Notes under the pieces: generated by a model
What the model was told of the DNA's origin: nothing
Seen by the model: only the letters and a program-made list of their open reading frames with translations
Database searches by the model: none
In this document: one piece after another, positions 36,332 through 50,200 of the stretch
Position numbering within the stretch: the first letter of the stretch is position 1
Layout: every line of letters begins with the position of its first letter
Program-made: the position numbers and the translations under genes
Origin: Grammothele lineata
Taxonomy: Eukaryota > Basidiomycota > Agaricomycetes > Polyporales > Polyporaceae
Length of the DNA stretch: 64,000 nucleotides
Direction of reading: 5' to 3'
Assembly (NCBI GenBank): GCA_002150815.3
Contig: NDFF03000398.1
Location: 434,001-498,000 of the forward strand

Positions 36332-37674
36332 AGGGGGATTACTGGTGCCGTGTCATTGATTTTTTTACCGTAGTACCTATTCCCAGGTTGACTGCTATTA
36401 AATATGCTCGGAACAGCCTTTGCGGCCGTTAGCACACAATTCCGATCCCAGATCCCAGATCCAGAATCCCCACCGTGAGCGGAGTAGGAAAGTTGTGCCC
36501 AGGGGCTCATTCCATCTCCTTGCTCATTGACGTTCCGTAATTGCTCATTAGAACAGGAACTCGAAGGAGAATTCGACTCGAGGCAAGTATTGTGAGGCTC
36601 CAAGCACATTGCACCCGTAAGCTATCAAGCCTAATTGTCGACCTGCGTTTATACTGCGTACGATTCAGGGGCTAAGGCTTACCCCGAAGTGCAGCGATGA
36701 CGGCAGAACCGGCGAGAACGAGCGACTACGTCGGAGAGAAGACTCACTGCGTGCTGTAATCAACTTGAAGCCAAACGGCATACCATCAGTACCCTCGCAT
36801 CCAGTGATCTCTGCTCCCGTGAACCGTTTTTGGAACGCCTGCAATGCCGTCAGGCCTTCGCCGGTCGAAGTCCAAGTGCAACGAGACGAATACAGTGAAT
36901 CTACGCTGTCGGGTCTAACTCGGGATACGCGCTCGTCCGAAACACGCGTTGGGTCGTTGAAGCAAGATGTCGCGAGCAAACAGATGGACGCATAGGAGAG
37001 CGCGTGCATTACTCGAGATTATACGCATACTTAAGGGGTACACACATGAACACGACGTGAATCGAGATCGGGATCGAGAGAGAGAGAGGCGAGAGGTGAT
37101 GCCAATCACAAGAGGACGTACGGCGATGAATGCTCAGGAGTCAACAACACAACAGAAAGGAAGGGGGGAGCTAATGCATGCAATGGGCATGACAATGGAA
37201 TGAGTATGGAATGAGAGAATGGTACAAGAACAAGGGAATAATTACAGCATGATTGATTGTACACAACTTCCGGACTCTGTGACCGACTTGACCTACTGAC
37301 TGACTGACTGACTGACTGACTGGTGCGACTGCAAACACGGGACGGGATGACGACGTGCGAGAGATGGGGGCGATGCAATACATGAACAAGACGATGGGGG
37401 TTGGGGGAGAGAGGACAGAGGGGAGGGGAGGGACGATGTACAGGGGAAGTGGACTATGTGCGGCAAGCGATACGCGGCGGAGCAAGGGGCTATGTGCATG
37501 GCAGCAACGGCAAGGGAATGCACAAATGTATTACAACGGCATGAAAAGATGGAAAGGCGATAGGGGGTAGAAGGAAGGCGTAACATACAGTCCATTTCGG
37601 GGGATGGGGAAGAAACGGAGTCCGCCGGTGACGACCAGCCGCAGTATCCGCCGCCCGCGCCCGCACCCGCACGC
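36332..37674. other. Convergent intergenic region with microsatellite
   Basis: Lies between the 3' ends of the MDR gene (+) and the phosphatase gene (-). It contains a GACT microsatellite at 37295 and a short triplicated GATCCCA motif near 36450. No gene is supported; it is probably long 3' UTR sequence. Confidence 0.5.
37295..37322. repeat. (CTGA)n microsatellite, seven units
   Basis: Seven uninterrupted tetranucleotide units, a potentially length-variable locus. Confidence 0.85.
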
Positions 37675-40600
37675 TCAATGGAGGTACTTCTCGTTGAGCT
37701 GGTGCACCTCCTTGGCGAGGTACGGCCAGTTCAGCGCGCGCGCGAGCTCGTTGCGCATCCGCGCCGCCATGCGCTTCTCGCGCTCCTCGCCGGGCTCGAC
37801 ACCCGCGAGCGCCCGCTCGGCGCGTTCACGCGCGAGCTTGATCTCCCACCCGAGGAGGTTGTACAGGAGGCGCATGTTGGGCTGGATGAGCACCGAGAGG
37901 CGGCGCGAGCGCACGATGAGGTACGCGTCGACGAGCGGCAGCGAGAGGTGCTTCATCACGTACGCGATCTGAATAGAACAAACCAGAACCAGAAGAGGAC
38001 GCCCCCATCAGCGCACAGCTTCACAATTGAAAAGAAAAAAAGAACGCACGGTAACCGTCGCGCTGCGCGAGACGCCAACGCGACAATGGACGAGCACCTT
38101 CCCGCCCTCCGCGCGCGCCTTGTCGATCCACTCGCAAATCGGCTCGAGCTGCGGCTCAAGCGTGTCGATACCGTCGTCGCACACGCCCTTGATGTCGAGC
38201 ACCTTGATCCGTCCCTCGCGCTCCTCGATCCAGAGCGAGCCCTGTCCGCCTGGGCCCTTGCCTGGCACGAACTGGCCGCCGGCGCCCGCGAGCGGGCACG
38301 CGGGGGCGCCCTCCGCGGCGTTCGCCAGATGCGGTGGGGGCACGAGCGCGCACTCGCCGACCGAAACGACGTGGGTGATCCCGAGCGCGTGCAGCATGAA
38401 CGCATTCGACGCGTGGTTCCTGAATGTCGTCACGCATGAGAACCCGCGGGGGAGCGATCGAGGGACATGTACTCACAAGTTGCCGAGATAGAGGAAGGGC
38501 AGCACACGGCTGGGGAAGCTACCGTCGAATCTGGGATCGTTGAACCATACTTGGTGATCGTTCCACGGAGGTAACCGCGACGGGGGCATGGTCTGGGCAC
38601 GTGGGCGGCCCTGAGTGTGAGGAGGGGAGTTGACCGAGTCCGCGTCCGATTCTGAGCGGGTCCGCAGCGGGTGCACGACGGCCGTCGCAACGTTGGAATC
38701 GGCAGAGTTGCTGAGCGACGACGGTAGGGCGAACGAGACGGACTTCGCAGACGCATGTCCGAGAGAACGGCTCCAGGTCGAGGCGTCTTGTGATTGCGCA
38801 ACGGGAGCGGGCGAGGGGTGAATGAAGGTCTGGCTTTGAGCGGCGCGGTCCTTCTCGAGCCTGGCCTCGACACGACGGAGGATGCCCAGATCGCTCTGGT
38901 ACACGAAGAAGCTTCGGCGCTTGTCGACCTGGAGGGTGAGATACGCCTCTGGCAGGGAGCAGCGGCGAAGGGCCATCAGAATGCACAGCGCGAGAACGGA
39001 CGACTCGGTGTACCCGTCCGCAGAATAGATCAAGATCTTGGCTGGGCGCGTTCGCAGAGGGACGGGAACCGTCGAAGTCGGACTCGTGGAAACGGGGGTG
39101 GATGGTGACGATGCTGGGAGGAAAGTGGCAGATGTGGAACGCACGCGCGTGTAGGGGGATTGGGGTGTCGGAGTCGAAGGGAAGAACGATGTCGGGAAGG
39201 AGTTTGGTGGAGGCAGAGAACTAGGCGTAAACGAAGCGTTCGTGTTGCGTCGACTGGCGCTTTGTGGTCGTAGAGGCATCATCTGTTCGTTAGCAGCGTC
39301 GTAGGTGAGGGAGCCGTCCACCGGCTGTATGAGCCGTTCTAGGAACTGGATGAAGGGAAGGAGGGTGTTCACGGTAACCACCGATGACGCGGGAGAGCTG
39401 GGGAATGGAAGGTGAACGACGTGTGACGCATTTGGTGGTGGACGGGGAGGCAGGACGTCTTTGGGGTCGATACCATCCGCATCCGAGAGACATCGCTCTA
39501 TCCATCGCTTCTCCAGGAGACGCATGTGCTCTTCCGCAGCGCGCAAGTGAGCGGAGGTGGGGAAGGGGGCGTAATCGTGGCATTCGATGCAGAGATCGTA
39601 CCCATACCCCTCGCTGGGGTCATTCGCTCTCCAATCGAAGACATCGTCTTCATCGTCGTCGCCGCGCACTGAACGTGAACGGATACGGCGAGGGAGAGGA
39701 ACGTCGTTGGAGTTGCCGAGGAAGATCTGTCCGACGGCGGGGTTCCAGTGCGAGGTAGTGCTGGTACCTGCGAGGGCCGATGCATCGATGTCGGAAGCGG
39801 CGTCGGCGACAGAGACGATCTCAGATGCCTGGGTGAGGTCGCGCATCTCATCCTTCTCGCGCTGGGCAAAGTCTATGGTGTTTGCGCGGAGGAAGCGGGC
39901 GATGTCATCGTCGCACTCGGCATGGGCGTGCGCGTCGGTACCGTCGGTATATGCGCCCGAAGGGTAGATGTCCTCCGTCCTAACGACGAGATGGGGAAGC
40001 TTCTCCACCATCTCTAGTGGCGTCGCATCGAGGACAAAGACGTTGTACTCGACGAGGGCGTCAGGAGTCGGGCAGCGCGCGCGGCGCTCCTGCAACTTGA
40101 CCTCGACGGCCTGCTTGAGCCGCTCCGCGGCCGCGACAGCCTCACGCGCCCGGCCACGGGGCGAGTAGATGACGATGTCGGACAAGGTGACATATATTGG
40201 CTATAATCGCAGGAACATGAGCGAATGTTCGCGACGCACGACATATCCGCGGGACATGGCGGCCTTTGTGCGCCCACGAGCTACCCGGGCAGGGTTGATC
40301 TGCGCTGCCTTCACAGTCGCGGTGGAGCCCGGCACGCGCTTGCGAGGCGTGCGTGAAGGGGCTCCAACCCGCTCTGGTTCTGGCTCGATCGCGCGCCCGG
40401 GCTTCGATAATCCACCTGCGGACGTCTTCCGCCTCTCCGCCTCGATCTCCGTCGCTCCGAGACCCTACGCCTCCGCCCCGTGTCCGCCGACGCCACCCAA
40501 CACAAGCACAAACAGGAGCGAAGCACTCACCACCTGGATACCGAAGTTGCGCAGACTAATTCCGTCCGGGATCTTCGGTTCTGCGAAGACGTGTGTCGTA

Positions 40601-41235
40601 GAACCGTCCGCCTCTGTCCGTGTCCGCAGCAGGTCGCGCGCGCGGAATCCCGAGGTCAGGAACGCGGGCTTGGGATGTTGGGACGTTGCGGGAGGACGAG
40701 GGGACGCCATCCGGACAGGGGGAGGAGCCACCGGGAACTTGCCGAGCGGTTCTGGTGGAGGACACCCGTTGACCATGGGTCCCTCGACCGTCGGATCGAG
40801 CTGCATAGGAACGTCCTCGTCGAGGTCGGTTGGGCCGAACGAGTCGAGAGAGGAGGTAGTGGAGTAGTCGTCGTCGTCATCGTCGTCCTCTAGGTCGTCT
40901 ACCTCGCAGATATCGTCAGCCTCCTCGTCGCACGCGACCCAGATGAGACCGCGGAAACGAGGCACGTCCCCGCGCGGGCGCGCAGAGGCGAAGAAGGCGT
41001 TTTGCTGCTCGTTGTCGCCCTCGAGACCGTGGAGGAAGGGGAAGAGCACATGGTCCGGAGCATGGCTAGTAAGGTGGGCGAGATGGAGGTCGGAGAACTG
41101 GCTGGCGGAGAGGGCGCGTATGGGCGGGTTGGGTTCGGGACGTTGGCGGAGGACGGGGAGGGATTCGAGGAAGGAGTCGGGGTAGTGCACGCCGTGGACG
41201 GTGGCGGGGGTGTCCTGGGCCATGTCGGTCTGCAT
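37675..41235 (-). CDS. Pps1-like dual-specificity protein phosphatase
   Basis: Large dual-specificity (Tyr/Ser/Thr) phosphatase of roughly 1,000 residues resembling yeast Pps1, which acts around S phase. Exons: 40531-41235, then 38473-40200 after a 330-bp intron, then two short exons ending at 37675. The catalytic loop VHCRVGVSRSAT (HCxxGxxR) lies near 38065, preceded by the family-typical FLYLGNL and followed by a C-terminal alpha-helical end (MKHLSLPLVDAYLIVRSRR...). The N-terminal part has a PPS1-type block (LRNFGIQVP followed by SDIVIYSP), a long Ser/Pro-rich linker and the DGYTESSVLALCILM segment, a degenerate phosphatase-like fold. The start MQTDMAQD (41235) is chosen because residues further upstream look like untranslated leader. 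The acidic run DDDDDDDY near residue 120 is notable. Confidence 0.82.
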
Positions 41236-44200
41236 AGCGTGCACGAGGAGGGGCGAGGCTAGGGGGAGGAAGTGAGGACGAGGAGGAATAAGGTTGGCGG
41301 TACAAGTAAGGGACAGAGAGGGAGGCGTTGGGTTTGTTTGATTTGGACTGCTTCTCTTGGTGACAGAGAGGGATTGGCCGCACCAGACGACTGGCCATAG
41401 ACGGATGGACTGTCCACTGTCCATCGCCCTTGTCTTTGGTCCTCTCCGTCTGTCCGTAGCCGCCCATGTTCCCATTTCATATTTCGATCTCAGATCCAGA
41501 TCGACCCTTATCTCCCCGCCTCTCGACCCCGCTCCAGCCTCTCCTCTCTCGCCCGCCGCGCCCCTCGCGTATCCATCCGCCGTTGCGCAGACCGACAGAC
41601 GACTTGTCTCGCGTTCGAGTGCGGCCGCAGACGAGGTCCACCTCGCGGGGCCATTCTCCCATGGAAGCTGCCCGTGCTTCTTCGAGGGGGCTTCTCTCTC
41701 GCACGGGTCCACCCCATGATCACATTTGGATCACATCCTTTGCCTATCCCATCGCGACCCGTTACGCCGGCCCAGGACCCAGGCTCCTCCGCTCCTTCGG
41801 ATCCTTCACGCTCCTTTTGGAGTAGCGGTAGGCGGTGTCCTACCCCATCACGCCACCCACCTTCCCCTTTTCGGCTCACGCGCCTCGCCCCGGCCGCCCC
41901 CGCCCAGATTCGCCTCCGGCCGCACCGCGCTCCGTCACCGTTCCCTCCTCCGCCTGCGTCATCCCAGCCCAGAGCCCGCGACGTGCTCGCGACGAGTTCG
42001 AGCCCTTCGCGCGCACATATCTTCCTCGCTGTTGCCTTTTCCTCATTCTCGCGGGCCCTTGCGCGCCCTCTCCCGACCAGCTCTCATGTTATTTGCTACT
42101 CTGGTGTTCTATCGCTGTAACCCCTGCCGCCGCTGCGGAGGCGGTCAACTGGCATCGTCATCATCCCGTGCGCCCCGCCAAGCTCCCCCCACTCCCGCTC
42201 TAACTGCTGCCGACGTCGCCGCATCCAAGAAGCAAACTACGACGAACAATCGCGGGACGACAATAGCCCCCACCATGACCCCTTGCACCGAACAAAATCC
42301 TCGGACAGCGGTCACAGCAGCCATCGCTCGCGCGCGCGATGGTGGAGGCGCGTCGCACGCGTCTTGCATGATGCTCCTCCCCTCTCCACACCGTATCCGC
42401 CTCTCCCAATCCTCGGCCTGCCGCGCTCCAAGATCACTGGCCAGCTGACGGGCCCGGCTGCTGCGCGCGCTGATAGACGAATATTCCTTACCCTTACAGT
42501 ACGCGCACGCGACCCCTGGAAGACCCTTGGAGCCTCTCGGAAGCTTGCAGGATGTAGACACGGTGTCGTGTCTGTCTACCAGTTGGAGGGGACGTCCGCC
42601 GCGGACGGCGAGACCACGCCGTGCGGCTCGGGTGCGCACTGTTTCCCTCCCGTGGACGTCCGTATGTAAAGTAAGTGCCATATCCGACCGTCCTGAATCC
42701 CGATGCTCCCTCTCGACGCGGGCGTCGCCGGTGTTACCCGCCCTGGCGACGCTCCAAGCAGCGGAAGCTTCTCCGGGCGAGCGCGTTTCCCTGCGTCCAA
42801 GTGCCCAGCTTCAGGGCGGGGGTGGCCCGCTTGTCCCTCGCGTGGGCGCCGGGGGTCGTGAGCTTGCGCACGCGGCTATTCTTGCATGGGCGGGCGCAGC
42901 TTGAGTTTGGACCGCGGTGGATATGTGGAAGGTAGTGAGCCACGGCCGGGCTTGTGCGCGTCGAAACATATGTGAGTATGTGATGAGGGTATATGTTTGA
43001 AGCTGGCGTAGTCCTCCGGCAGTGTACGTGCAGCAGGCCTGTCATGGATATCTGGATATCCATCTGCATTCATGATGCGCGTGCGCGAATATAGAAACTT
43101 CGTTAATGATTCATCCGTCATCGTCATCGCGCGCGTCGCGAAGAGTGCTCGCGCCCTGGTCTCACCCGCGCTGCTGCGGAGAACCCATGCACACTGGAAC
43201 CGGAACATGCCGCAAGCGGAACAGCTGCAAGTAAGTGCTGCACCGTGACGGCGCACGCCCTCTCAGCCCTGCGCACACGCGCACACTCCGTGAAGGTGCG
43301 CCCGGTAGCACTGTACCGTAATGTTGCAAATGTCTGTATGTATTAGCACACTCGAATATTGATCATCTACGCCCCTCGCCGGGCGTATGGAACCTCCCGC
43401 CCCTATGTACATACATACCAGGGATGTCGTGCTCACCCGTGATCGAAGCCAAGTTAGCAGGTGCGGTCAGTATAGCCTTGGTGGCGGGCGTCGATCGCCC
43501 TACGCTGCGCCTGGCGCGCTCGACACTGTTCCTTGGGCACCATGACACAATGGTGGTGAACCGTAGCAGCGCCGGTGGCGAGCTTGTCTGCCGCGGCATC
43601 GAGACTGGGCACCGTGCTCAGGCTCAGCACGCAGCGGTTCGCAGCCCGCGCGCCTCGGCGTCGTGCGAGTTGCCGAGCCCGAGAACGTCGGGCGGGGGTG
43701 GCGCGCCGATCGGCCGTGCGCCCCTTTCCGTTTCCTGCCCCGCTCTCGAAGACTGCTCGATGAATCATGACATGAATTGATGGGGCCGGGGCGATTGGCA
43801 TCAACGTCATGATGCATCTCCGCCTCCGCCACGATTATCTCATCTCGCCACGGGATCTCTCTCCGTGCTTTGCTGGTGCCCCCTGTGCCTCTTGGCTCCT
43901 CCCCCCGGCTTCTAACAGCTTCTAACCCGAACGTTCCGGCTCCGACTTAAAATCGGGGTGGATGGATGGTACCGCTGTACAGAGGTATACCCCGAGAAGT
44001 GACTCCAGGTAGATATGTTCACGAATATGGCAACGCCGCTAGCAGACAAACTCGTCGACGGATCCGGTCTGGCTCAGCCTGCTACACACGCCGCCGCCTC
44101 GTGCGTCCTCGGCGGAGTCGTTCTCCCCGCCGCGAAGGATATAGCTATAGCTGGACGGCGCGCGGCGTCCCCCCAAGAGCCTCCAAGACGCGTACGGAAA

Positions 44201-47200
44201 GGTGAGTGTCTCTCTATCCCACTGGAGTCTGGCCGCATTTGGACAGCCGTCAGACGATCTGAGTCGCGGCGTCCACACCGCGGCGATATGTAGCATGCGG
44301 CTGACACAAGACTTTCGCGCTACCAGCCGTTGCTACGATGTTGGCCCGGACACCTCGTGGCGCGTTAGCTTGGCCTGCCGCTCCTGTACGTCTCCGCTAG
44401 CCGATAGCAGGGGTTCTGGAATAAGTACGGGAGCGCTGTCATCATCGCGGGCCCGAGGGAGACAATTCCACAATGCGGTGCGTGGGTGCAGACTTTCGAA
44501 TTCCGCAGCGTCTTGTGTTGGAGTCTCACATCCACATATTCACATACAGAGTTGTATATGTGGACTCGGGATCTGTCAGACAGCTGGCTCAGATCTTCAT
44601 GCGGACGACGACCGGCGACCGCAGATGTGCCATGGCCAACCGCATACGCACCATCTAACCCTCGCTCAGCCGCCGCGCGCCACAACGCGCCCGCATGCGC
44701 AACTAGATGGACCATCAGGAGGAGAGGGGCGCGCTAAGCGACGTCGGCGACAGATAGGGAATGCACGCTATCCCCCATCCACGCTATAGTCGTATCCATC
44801 CCGCCTCCTGAGCGCAAACCAGCACTGCGGACACCGTCGTGGCACCCCTCGCCGGCGGCATGTACGTATGTGGAGCGGCGCGCTGGTCATCTATCGTGCT
44901 ATGGTCCTCGGCGTGATAGCTGGCGATCGCAACGCTCGAGAGTACGCGCTACTTTCCGGTTCTTCTGTTTTTCGAGATCCTGACGCATACGGTTTACTTC
45001 TCTAGACACGGCCGAAAGAGCCCGAGCGGTGGAGACCAGGAGCACTATTCCCGTCTGAATCCAGAATGCGCGACTAGGAGCCTGGAAGGCGTGCGTGTCG
45101 CGGGTCTCCTTCCTCGTACGCAGCACCCCAGCACACAAAACGGCGAGAAGACACTCCTTCACCGTCGCAGTCAGCCAAAGCCTAACGCCACCGCCGTTTT
45201 CTACGCCCGTGCCCCTGCTGCACCTACTCCACGCTCCCTCCCGCTTGGTGCGCGGTGCGCCCTATGCACCAACGTCTCGCCTCGCATTCGCGCGCGCCCG
45301 CTCGGGCTCGTCCCATCCCCAGGAGCCGGGCCTGCATCCAGAGGCACGCCTACCGGTCTCGGTCCACAGTCGACGCCCCCGGGCCCATTGTGCGCGCAGG
45401 CCATGAGAAACCTCCGGCACTCGGACATTGTGCTCGCGCCACGCGCCGTGCTTCCCCGCTTCGACGCGCCGTAAGTGCAGTAATCAAGTGAGGGTCCAGG
45501 AAGTGCTTCAGGACTTACGGGCGTACTGCAGCTTTCGCACGCCCGGGGCGGCGGTGCTGCGTCGCGCTTCGTTCTAATCTCGCTATCTCGCCCTTTCACT
45601 GCTCCGGCCCAGTACTCGCGCCGTCCCGCGGGAGTCTGGTAGCTCCTGCGCCGCACGGCGGCACTTGTGCGCGCTGCCAGGGCGGGGGTGGGGCTCGACG
45701 GGCCCGCGCCGTCTCGCTGGCTATGCATGCTATGGGGAGCACGGCAACTCTCGAGAGCATGCGCAGAGTCTGTGTCCCCCCTCGTGTGTGATCACCCCCA
45801 GGGGGACGGCGCGCAAGCATTGACATCCGGCAACCTCCCTGCCTCCTTCCATCCGCGAAGCCGCACAGCGGCGCTCGGCGCACGGCGTTCAGTACGACAC
45901 CCGCCCGCCGGCGCCCCTGGCCAGCTTCAGATCTTTCCCCAGACGGCTCGTGGACATATATGTGCAAAACGCTATATACGATTGCCGGGCCCCGGGCACA
46001 CGGCGCGTCCGTGCGAGGCTACCGAACGCCTGCTGCTCAGCAGCACTATTGACTTACGCTATAGCTCGGAAGCGCGTGCTGCCTCGAGGCGTGCCACGCC
46101 CTCCCACTTACCCTTGTACGGGGGGCGCCGCAGTGTATCGCGCGAGCGCTCGGGGGAGCTAGAAGGGCACGTCGCGGGTTTCTAGAGTGCTGCCTCGTGT
46201 TATACGGTACGCACACATGTCGCGGCTTCTCCAGTTTCGTTCGCACTATGCGCACCCGGTGCGTGAGGGAGTGAGCGCTGTCGGTTGCGGGTGTACGGGA
46301 CCGACGTTCTTTCACTGCGAGCTGGGCCTCGTCGCGGCTTAGAAGTAGGGAGACATGACGTCGCGGGATACGTCAACGTGGGCCGGGATCGGTCACAGGC
46401 TGGGTGCGGACTGGCGTACGTACGTTGATTTTAGACCTAGGAATGGTGGGGGCGTTTGGTATAAACTGCGGCACACACGCGGCGTTCTCGGCGATCCCGC
46501 TTCCGCGGAGAGCCCTGCGTTCAGGGCGAGTCCCTTCGCGGAGGATCCGCATACAGCGAAGAGTAATCCGCTGAACGAGCACGCGGGAGTCTTCGTCTGT
46601 TAATTAGCCCCTACGCCGAATCAGCTGAGACGTCTACTTACATACTGAACTGCTGCATAGGAGGAACCCCTAGTGTCCGGCGGGCGCGGCGTTGCGCGGC
46701 GATCGTCGACGTACGCATGCAGCACGCAAGTAAGTACTTAGAACTGAGAAGAAGCGGATCCGAATAGGCCGCGACTCGCGCGGGCATCCTGGTTCTCGAT
46801 TTCTCATCTTCTGCTATTCAGCTCTGCTCACATGCGCATTCCAGCGAAGAGCGGGGCACACGCACCCTCTCTTGAAGTGCTGAGCATTGAGTACTGAGTA
46901 CCGACTCACGCCTGCGCCCAACTCCGGGGACGACGGGCGACTTGGAGAGAGGGGAAGAGCCAGGAATAGGTATGCTTAATTCGAGTGCATCGACCAGTAT
47001 AGCACGCCGCAGGCGCACTTCGCCCGCGGATGCACAAGTCCGCCGATTAGCGGCGTCCGAGTCCGCACGTATGCTTGTAATTACTTAAGCGTAAATGCTG
47101 CAGCTCGTGAAAAGAGTCTAAGACGTCGATGCTATCCTTTCGATCGAAGTCGGCGTACTTACACGGAATTATCGCTCCCCGCCGTCTTCTGCGTTCTCCC

Positions 47201-50200
47201 GCCCTCCAGCTATAGGTTGCTCAGCACGAACAAAGGATGCCCGTGCGGGATACCCACGCCCCCAACCGAGATTCGCAGTCCGCGGCGCCCGGGATCTCTC
47301 TCCACCCGTCTCGAGCTTCGAGCTAAATCTTGCGAAATCACGATCACGATGGCGTATACATGTGTATGTAGGACGCGCGACCTGGGGTACAAGCGGGGAC
47401 GCAAATCAGGCCGCCGGGTGACGGGCACCCTCGAAGTTAACGCGATCGGGAAACGCCAGCCCGTGCGAGGGGGCGGCGGGCGTCGACGTCGACGTCGGGA
47501 GCACAATTGTCACTTGCACTGGGAAGCGGATCTCCGTACGTCGCCGGCTGCTAGGGAGTAGGTTTTGGAGGGCATCTTAAGTCTTAGGAGATGCGGGGAG
47601 GGAGGCAGCGTAAGGATTTAAACGTACGATATAATGCCCTAGCAAGGCACTAAACCCAAAAGCCTTATTGTCGTCGAGATGAGCAGACAATCTCCAGGGC
47701 GACGGCTAGCTCAGGCATTGCAGCGTAGTCCAAGAGGCCATACGCAAGTAAGTAATGACCGCCGCCGCTCACCCCGGTTTCACAGAGCCCTCCAACGGTC
47801 CCAAGGCTAGAACCTGACGACGACGCGTGCACGCCGCATCTCGAGCCGCGAGCTTCCCCCCGCCCGGGACCTCAGGGAAGCGGAAGCGTCCGGGAGATAG
47901 GATGACGCACAATAATGACATTCACTTCGAAGTTCGAACGCGGCCGTTCCTGCACAATGCTAATGAACCCGCGCCACGAGAAATGCCGCGGCGGACCTTG
48001 GGCCCCCTTCTTTCTGCGCCGCTTCTTCGGAACTTGTAGGTATGCCCGCCGTGAGCCGCGAGCTTGCGCTCGTACGGTATCGGTGCTACGAGACGGCTGC
48101 GCGGGACGTGTATGAACGAATCCGAAGGATGCCGAGACTGTTGCTCGCCGCTGCCATCGGAGGCTTTCGCGGGAGGAGGGTTAAAATCCCCCGCAGCCCT
48201 TCGTGTGATTCAATGTTCAATCTCGTGCTGGTTCTGGTTCTAGTTCGTGACGCGATGAGTGGGATTAACTGCACCCCAAGACCGAATGCCTAAATGACAG
48301 CTGGAATTTTGGAGTAGGCCGGGAGATGGAGATCCCGGGGAGGAGAGAGGCTTCTCCCGATACGCTTTACGCAGGAGTTACATAACGGAGTGGGAGGTCG
48401 CGCGAGCACGAGTATGATCGCGCGCACGAGACATTGCATGCGGTCACTCGACGGGCAGCATAGGTGTCGAAAGATACGGGCGCGCGACTTGTCGCCGGGA
48501 TCATGGGACCGAGTCGAGACGTCTCTCGGCGTACACGTCAACCTGAGATCTTTGAGTGCATACTGCGCGCTACCCGGTAAAGAGGGCAACGAATATGCAC
48601 GCTTCCGAGTCGCTGAGGTCTAGACATTGTTCCTGTGGACAATGAAGCTCTGAGAGTAAGTGTTCATCTCAAGATGATCGCGGCCTGAGCCGCCTGACAA
48701 GTACGACGAGCGCCTGATCACTAGCGCCACGCGCGACGGCGCTCGCAGCTGGGCAGCTGGATGCCAAACTCTGCGGCGCGTCGACGCGTCCCTTGTTCGC
48801 TTCCTCCTCTTCCGTTCCCCGACGCGACGTCCGCGTTCCTGTTCCTTTTATCTTTCTCGAAGGACCCAACTCGTATGGCTCTGCCACTCAAATTTTGCCA
48901 TTTCTCTTCAACGTCTGTCTCAATCTCGCGCTTCCATGAATCGCCCACCGCCGCCGATCTCCGCATCTTGGCCAGATCCACACGTGCCAGCGCGCGCAAA
49001 GCTCTTACTCGCGTGCCTCGTCGCAGCGGACGTCCGTCTTGAACTTGTCGGTACGCAGCTCGGCTCTTGTGACAGCCAATGCCACTCCCTCGACCCTGGG
49101 CTCTTCACTAGATCACAGGTGCGCTCGCAGCATCTCCGTGCGCGACTGCGCGGTCAAGAGACGGGGTCATCTGCTCAGAGCCTAGCGCGGAAATAGCGCG
49201 ACCGCGCTCGCGGTAAGCCCCAATTCTGCCTGGAGTATAGCTCCATGTCGGACGACCTGTTGGGAAGAGCATGGCGCGTGACCTGCGCAGAGGTCGGTCG
49301 CGCGCGCGGGTGACCGCAACGAGGAAGTTTCTGTCGACGTGGGGCGCGAGAGAAGGGCCTCCTCGTGGCAGCGGACGCGCCGACGGAGGCATGCGGCGGC
49401 GGGGCCAGGAGACCGGGAATATTGGGTGGAGCGCTGCTAATGTGAGAGGGTGAGAGTGTCAAGTGGTTTGGCAGCGGCCGACGTACGGTCGGGCTTCTTC
49501 CACATATTGCCGCCTCACCGCGCTCGTCTAGGTAAGTCCTAATACTTTCCAGTTATCCTCCAGCATGCGCCAGCCGCCGCCGCTCGGGGAGGGCGTGGCC
49601 AGGGCGGCGGGCAAGTGGTTGTGTTCGGGCCCGAGAGGCGGGCGAGGGCTGCAGATCGCCCGAATATACGACGATATGAGCGGGTATATGAGCTATGGAC
49701 GAGAGGACGATCGTAGAAGGAGGTCTGCGCCGGGGAAATAGGTGAGTGGCTTCCATGACGGTTTAGAAGAAGGTGCAGCTCACCCTTGCGGGGTCAGCAG
49801 GCGCGTCATAGCGTCGTAGGCGACGATCCTACCCCGCAACGGGGGCCCATGAGGCTGACGCGGGCATTGGACTACTTATCTGCTCGTCCTCGCCCTCTCG
49901 TTCCTCGCTAGTGGCACTCGCCGCGATCGAACTGAGGCTGGCAGCAACTGAACGAAGTGGTTTCTGCTTCCGCGCCTTTCGCCAGCCGCCAGCCGCCACG
50001 GGCAGACCGGGCCAACGCCGAGCTCCACCTCGTCGAAGACCTTCTCCACCTCGCTCGCGCTCATCTGACCGCCACCACCCATCCTCGGCTGCTGCGCCCC
50101 GGCCTTCTCGCGCCTCGTCCTGTCCGTGTGCGTCTCGTCGCGGCCTCTCCCACCGTCGCGCTCGCGCTGAGGTGCATCTGCCGAGGTCCGGTCTTCGATC

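Noticed and set aside
37295..37322. CRISPR-like repeat
   Set aside because: It is a simple uninterrupted tetranucleotide microsatellite without spacers, in a eukaryotic genome.
40465..41712. N-terminal extension of the phosphatase to 41712
   Set aside because: The frame is open but the added residues look like translated leader; the ATG at 41235 sits right before the conserved part.
41726..42448. A 240-codon + strand frame
   Set aside because: Arg/Pro/Ser-rich, overlapped by frames in all other phases; no domain.
45201..45728. A 175-codon minus-strand frame
   Set aside because: Low-complexity composition and several overlapping alternatives; no supporting evidence.
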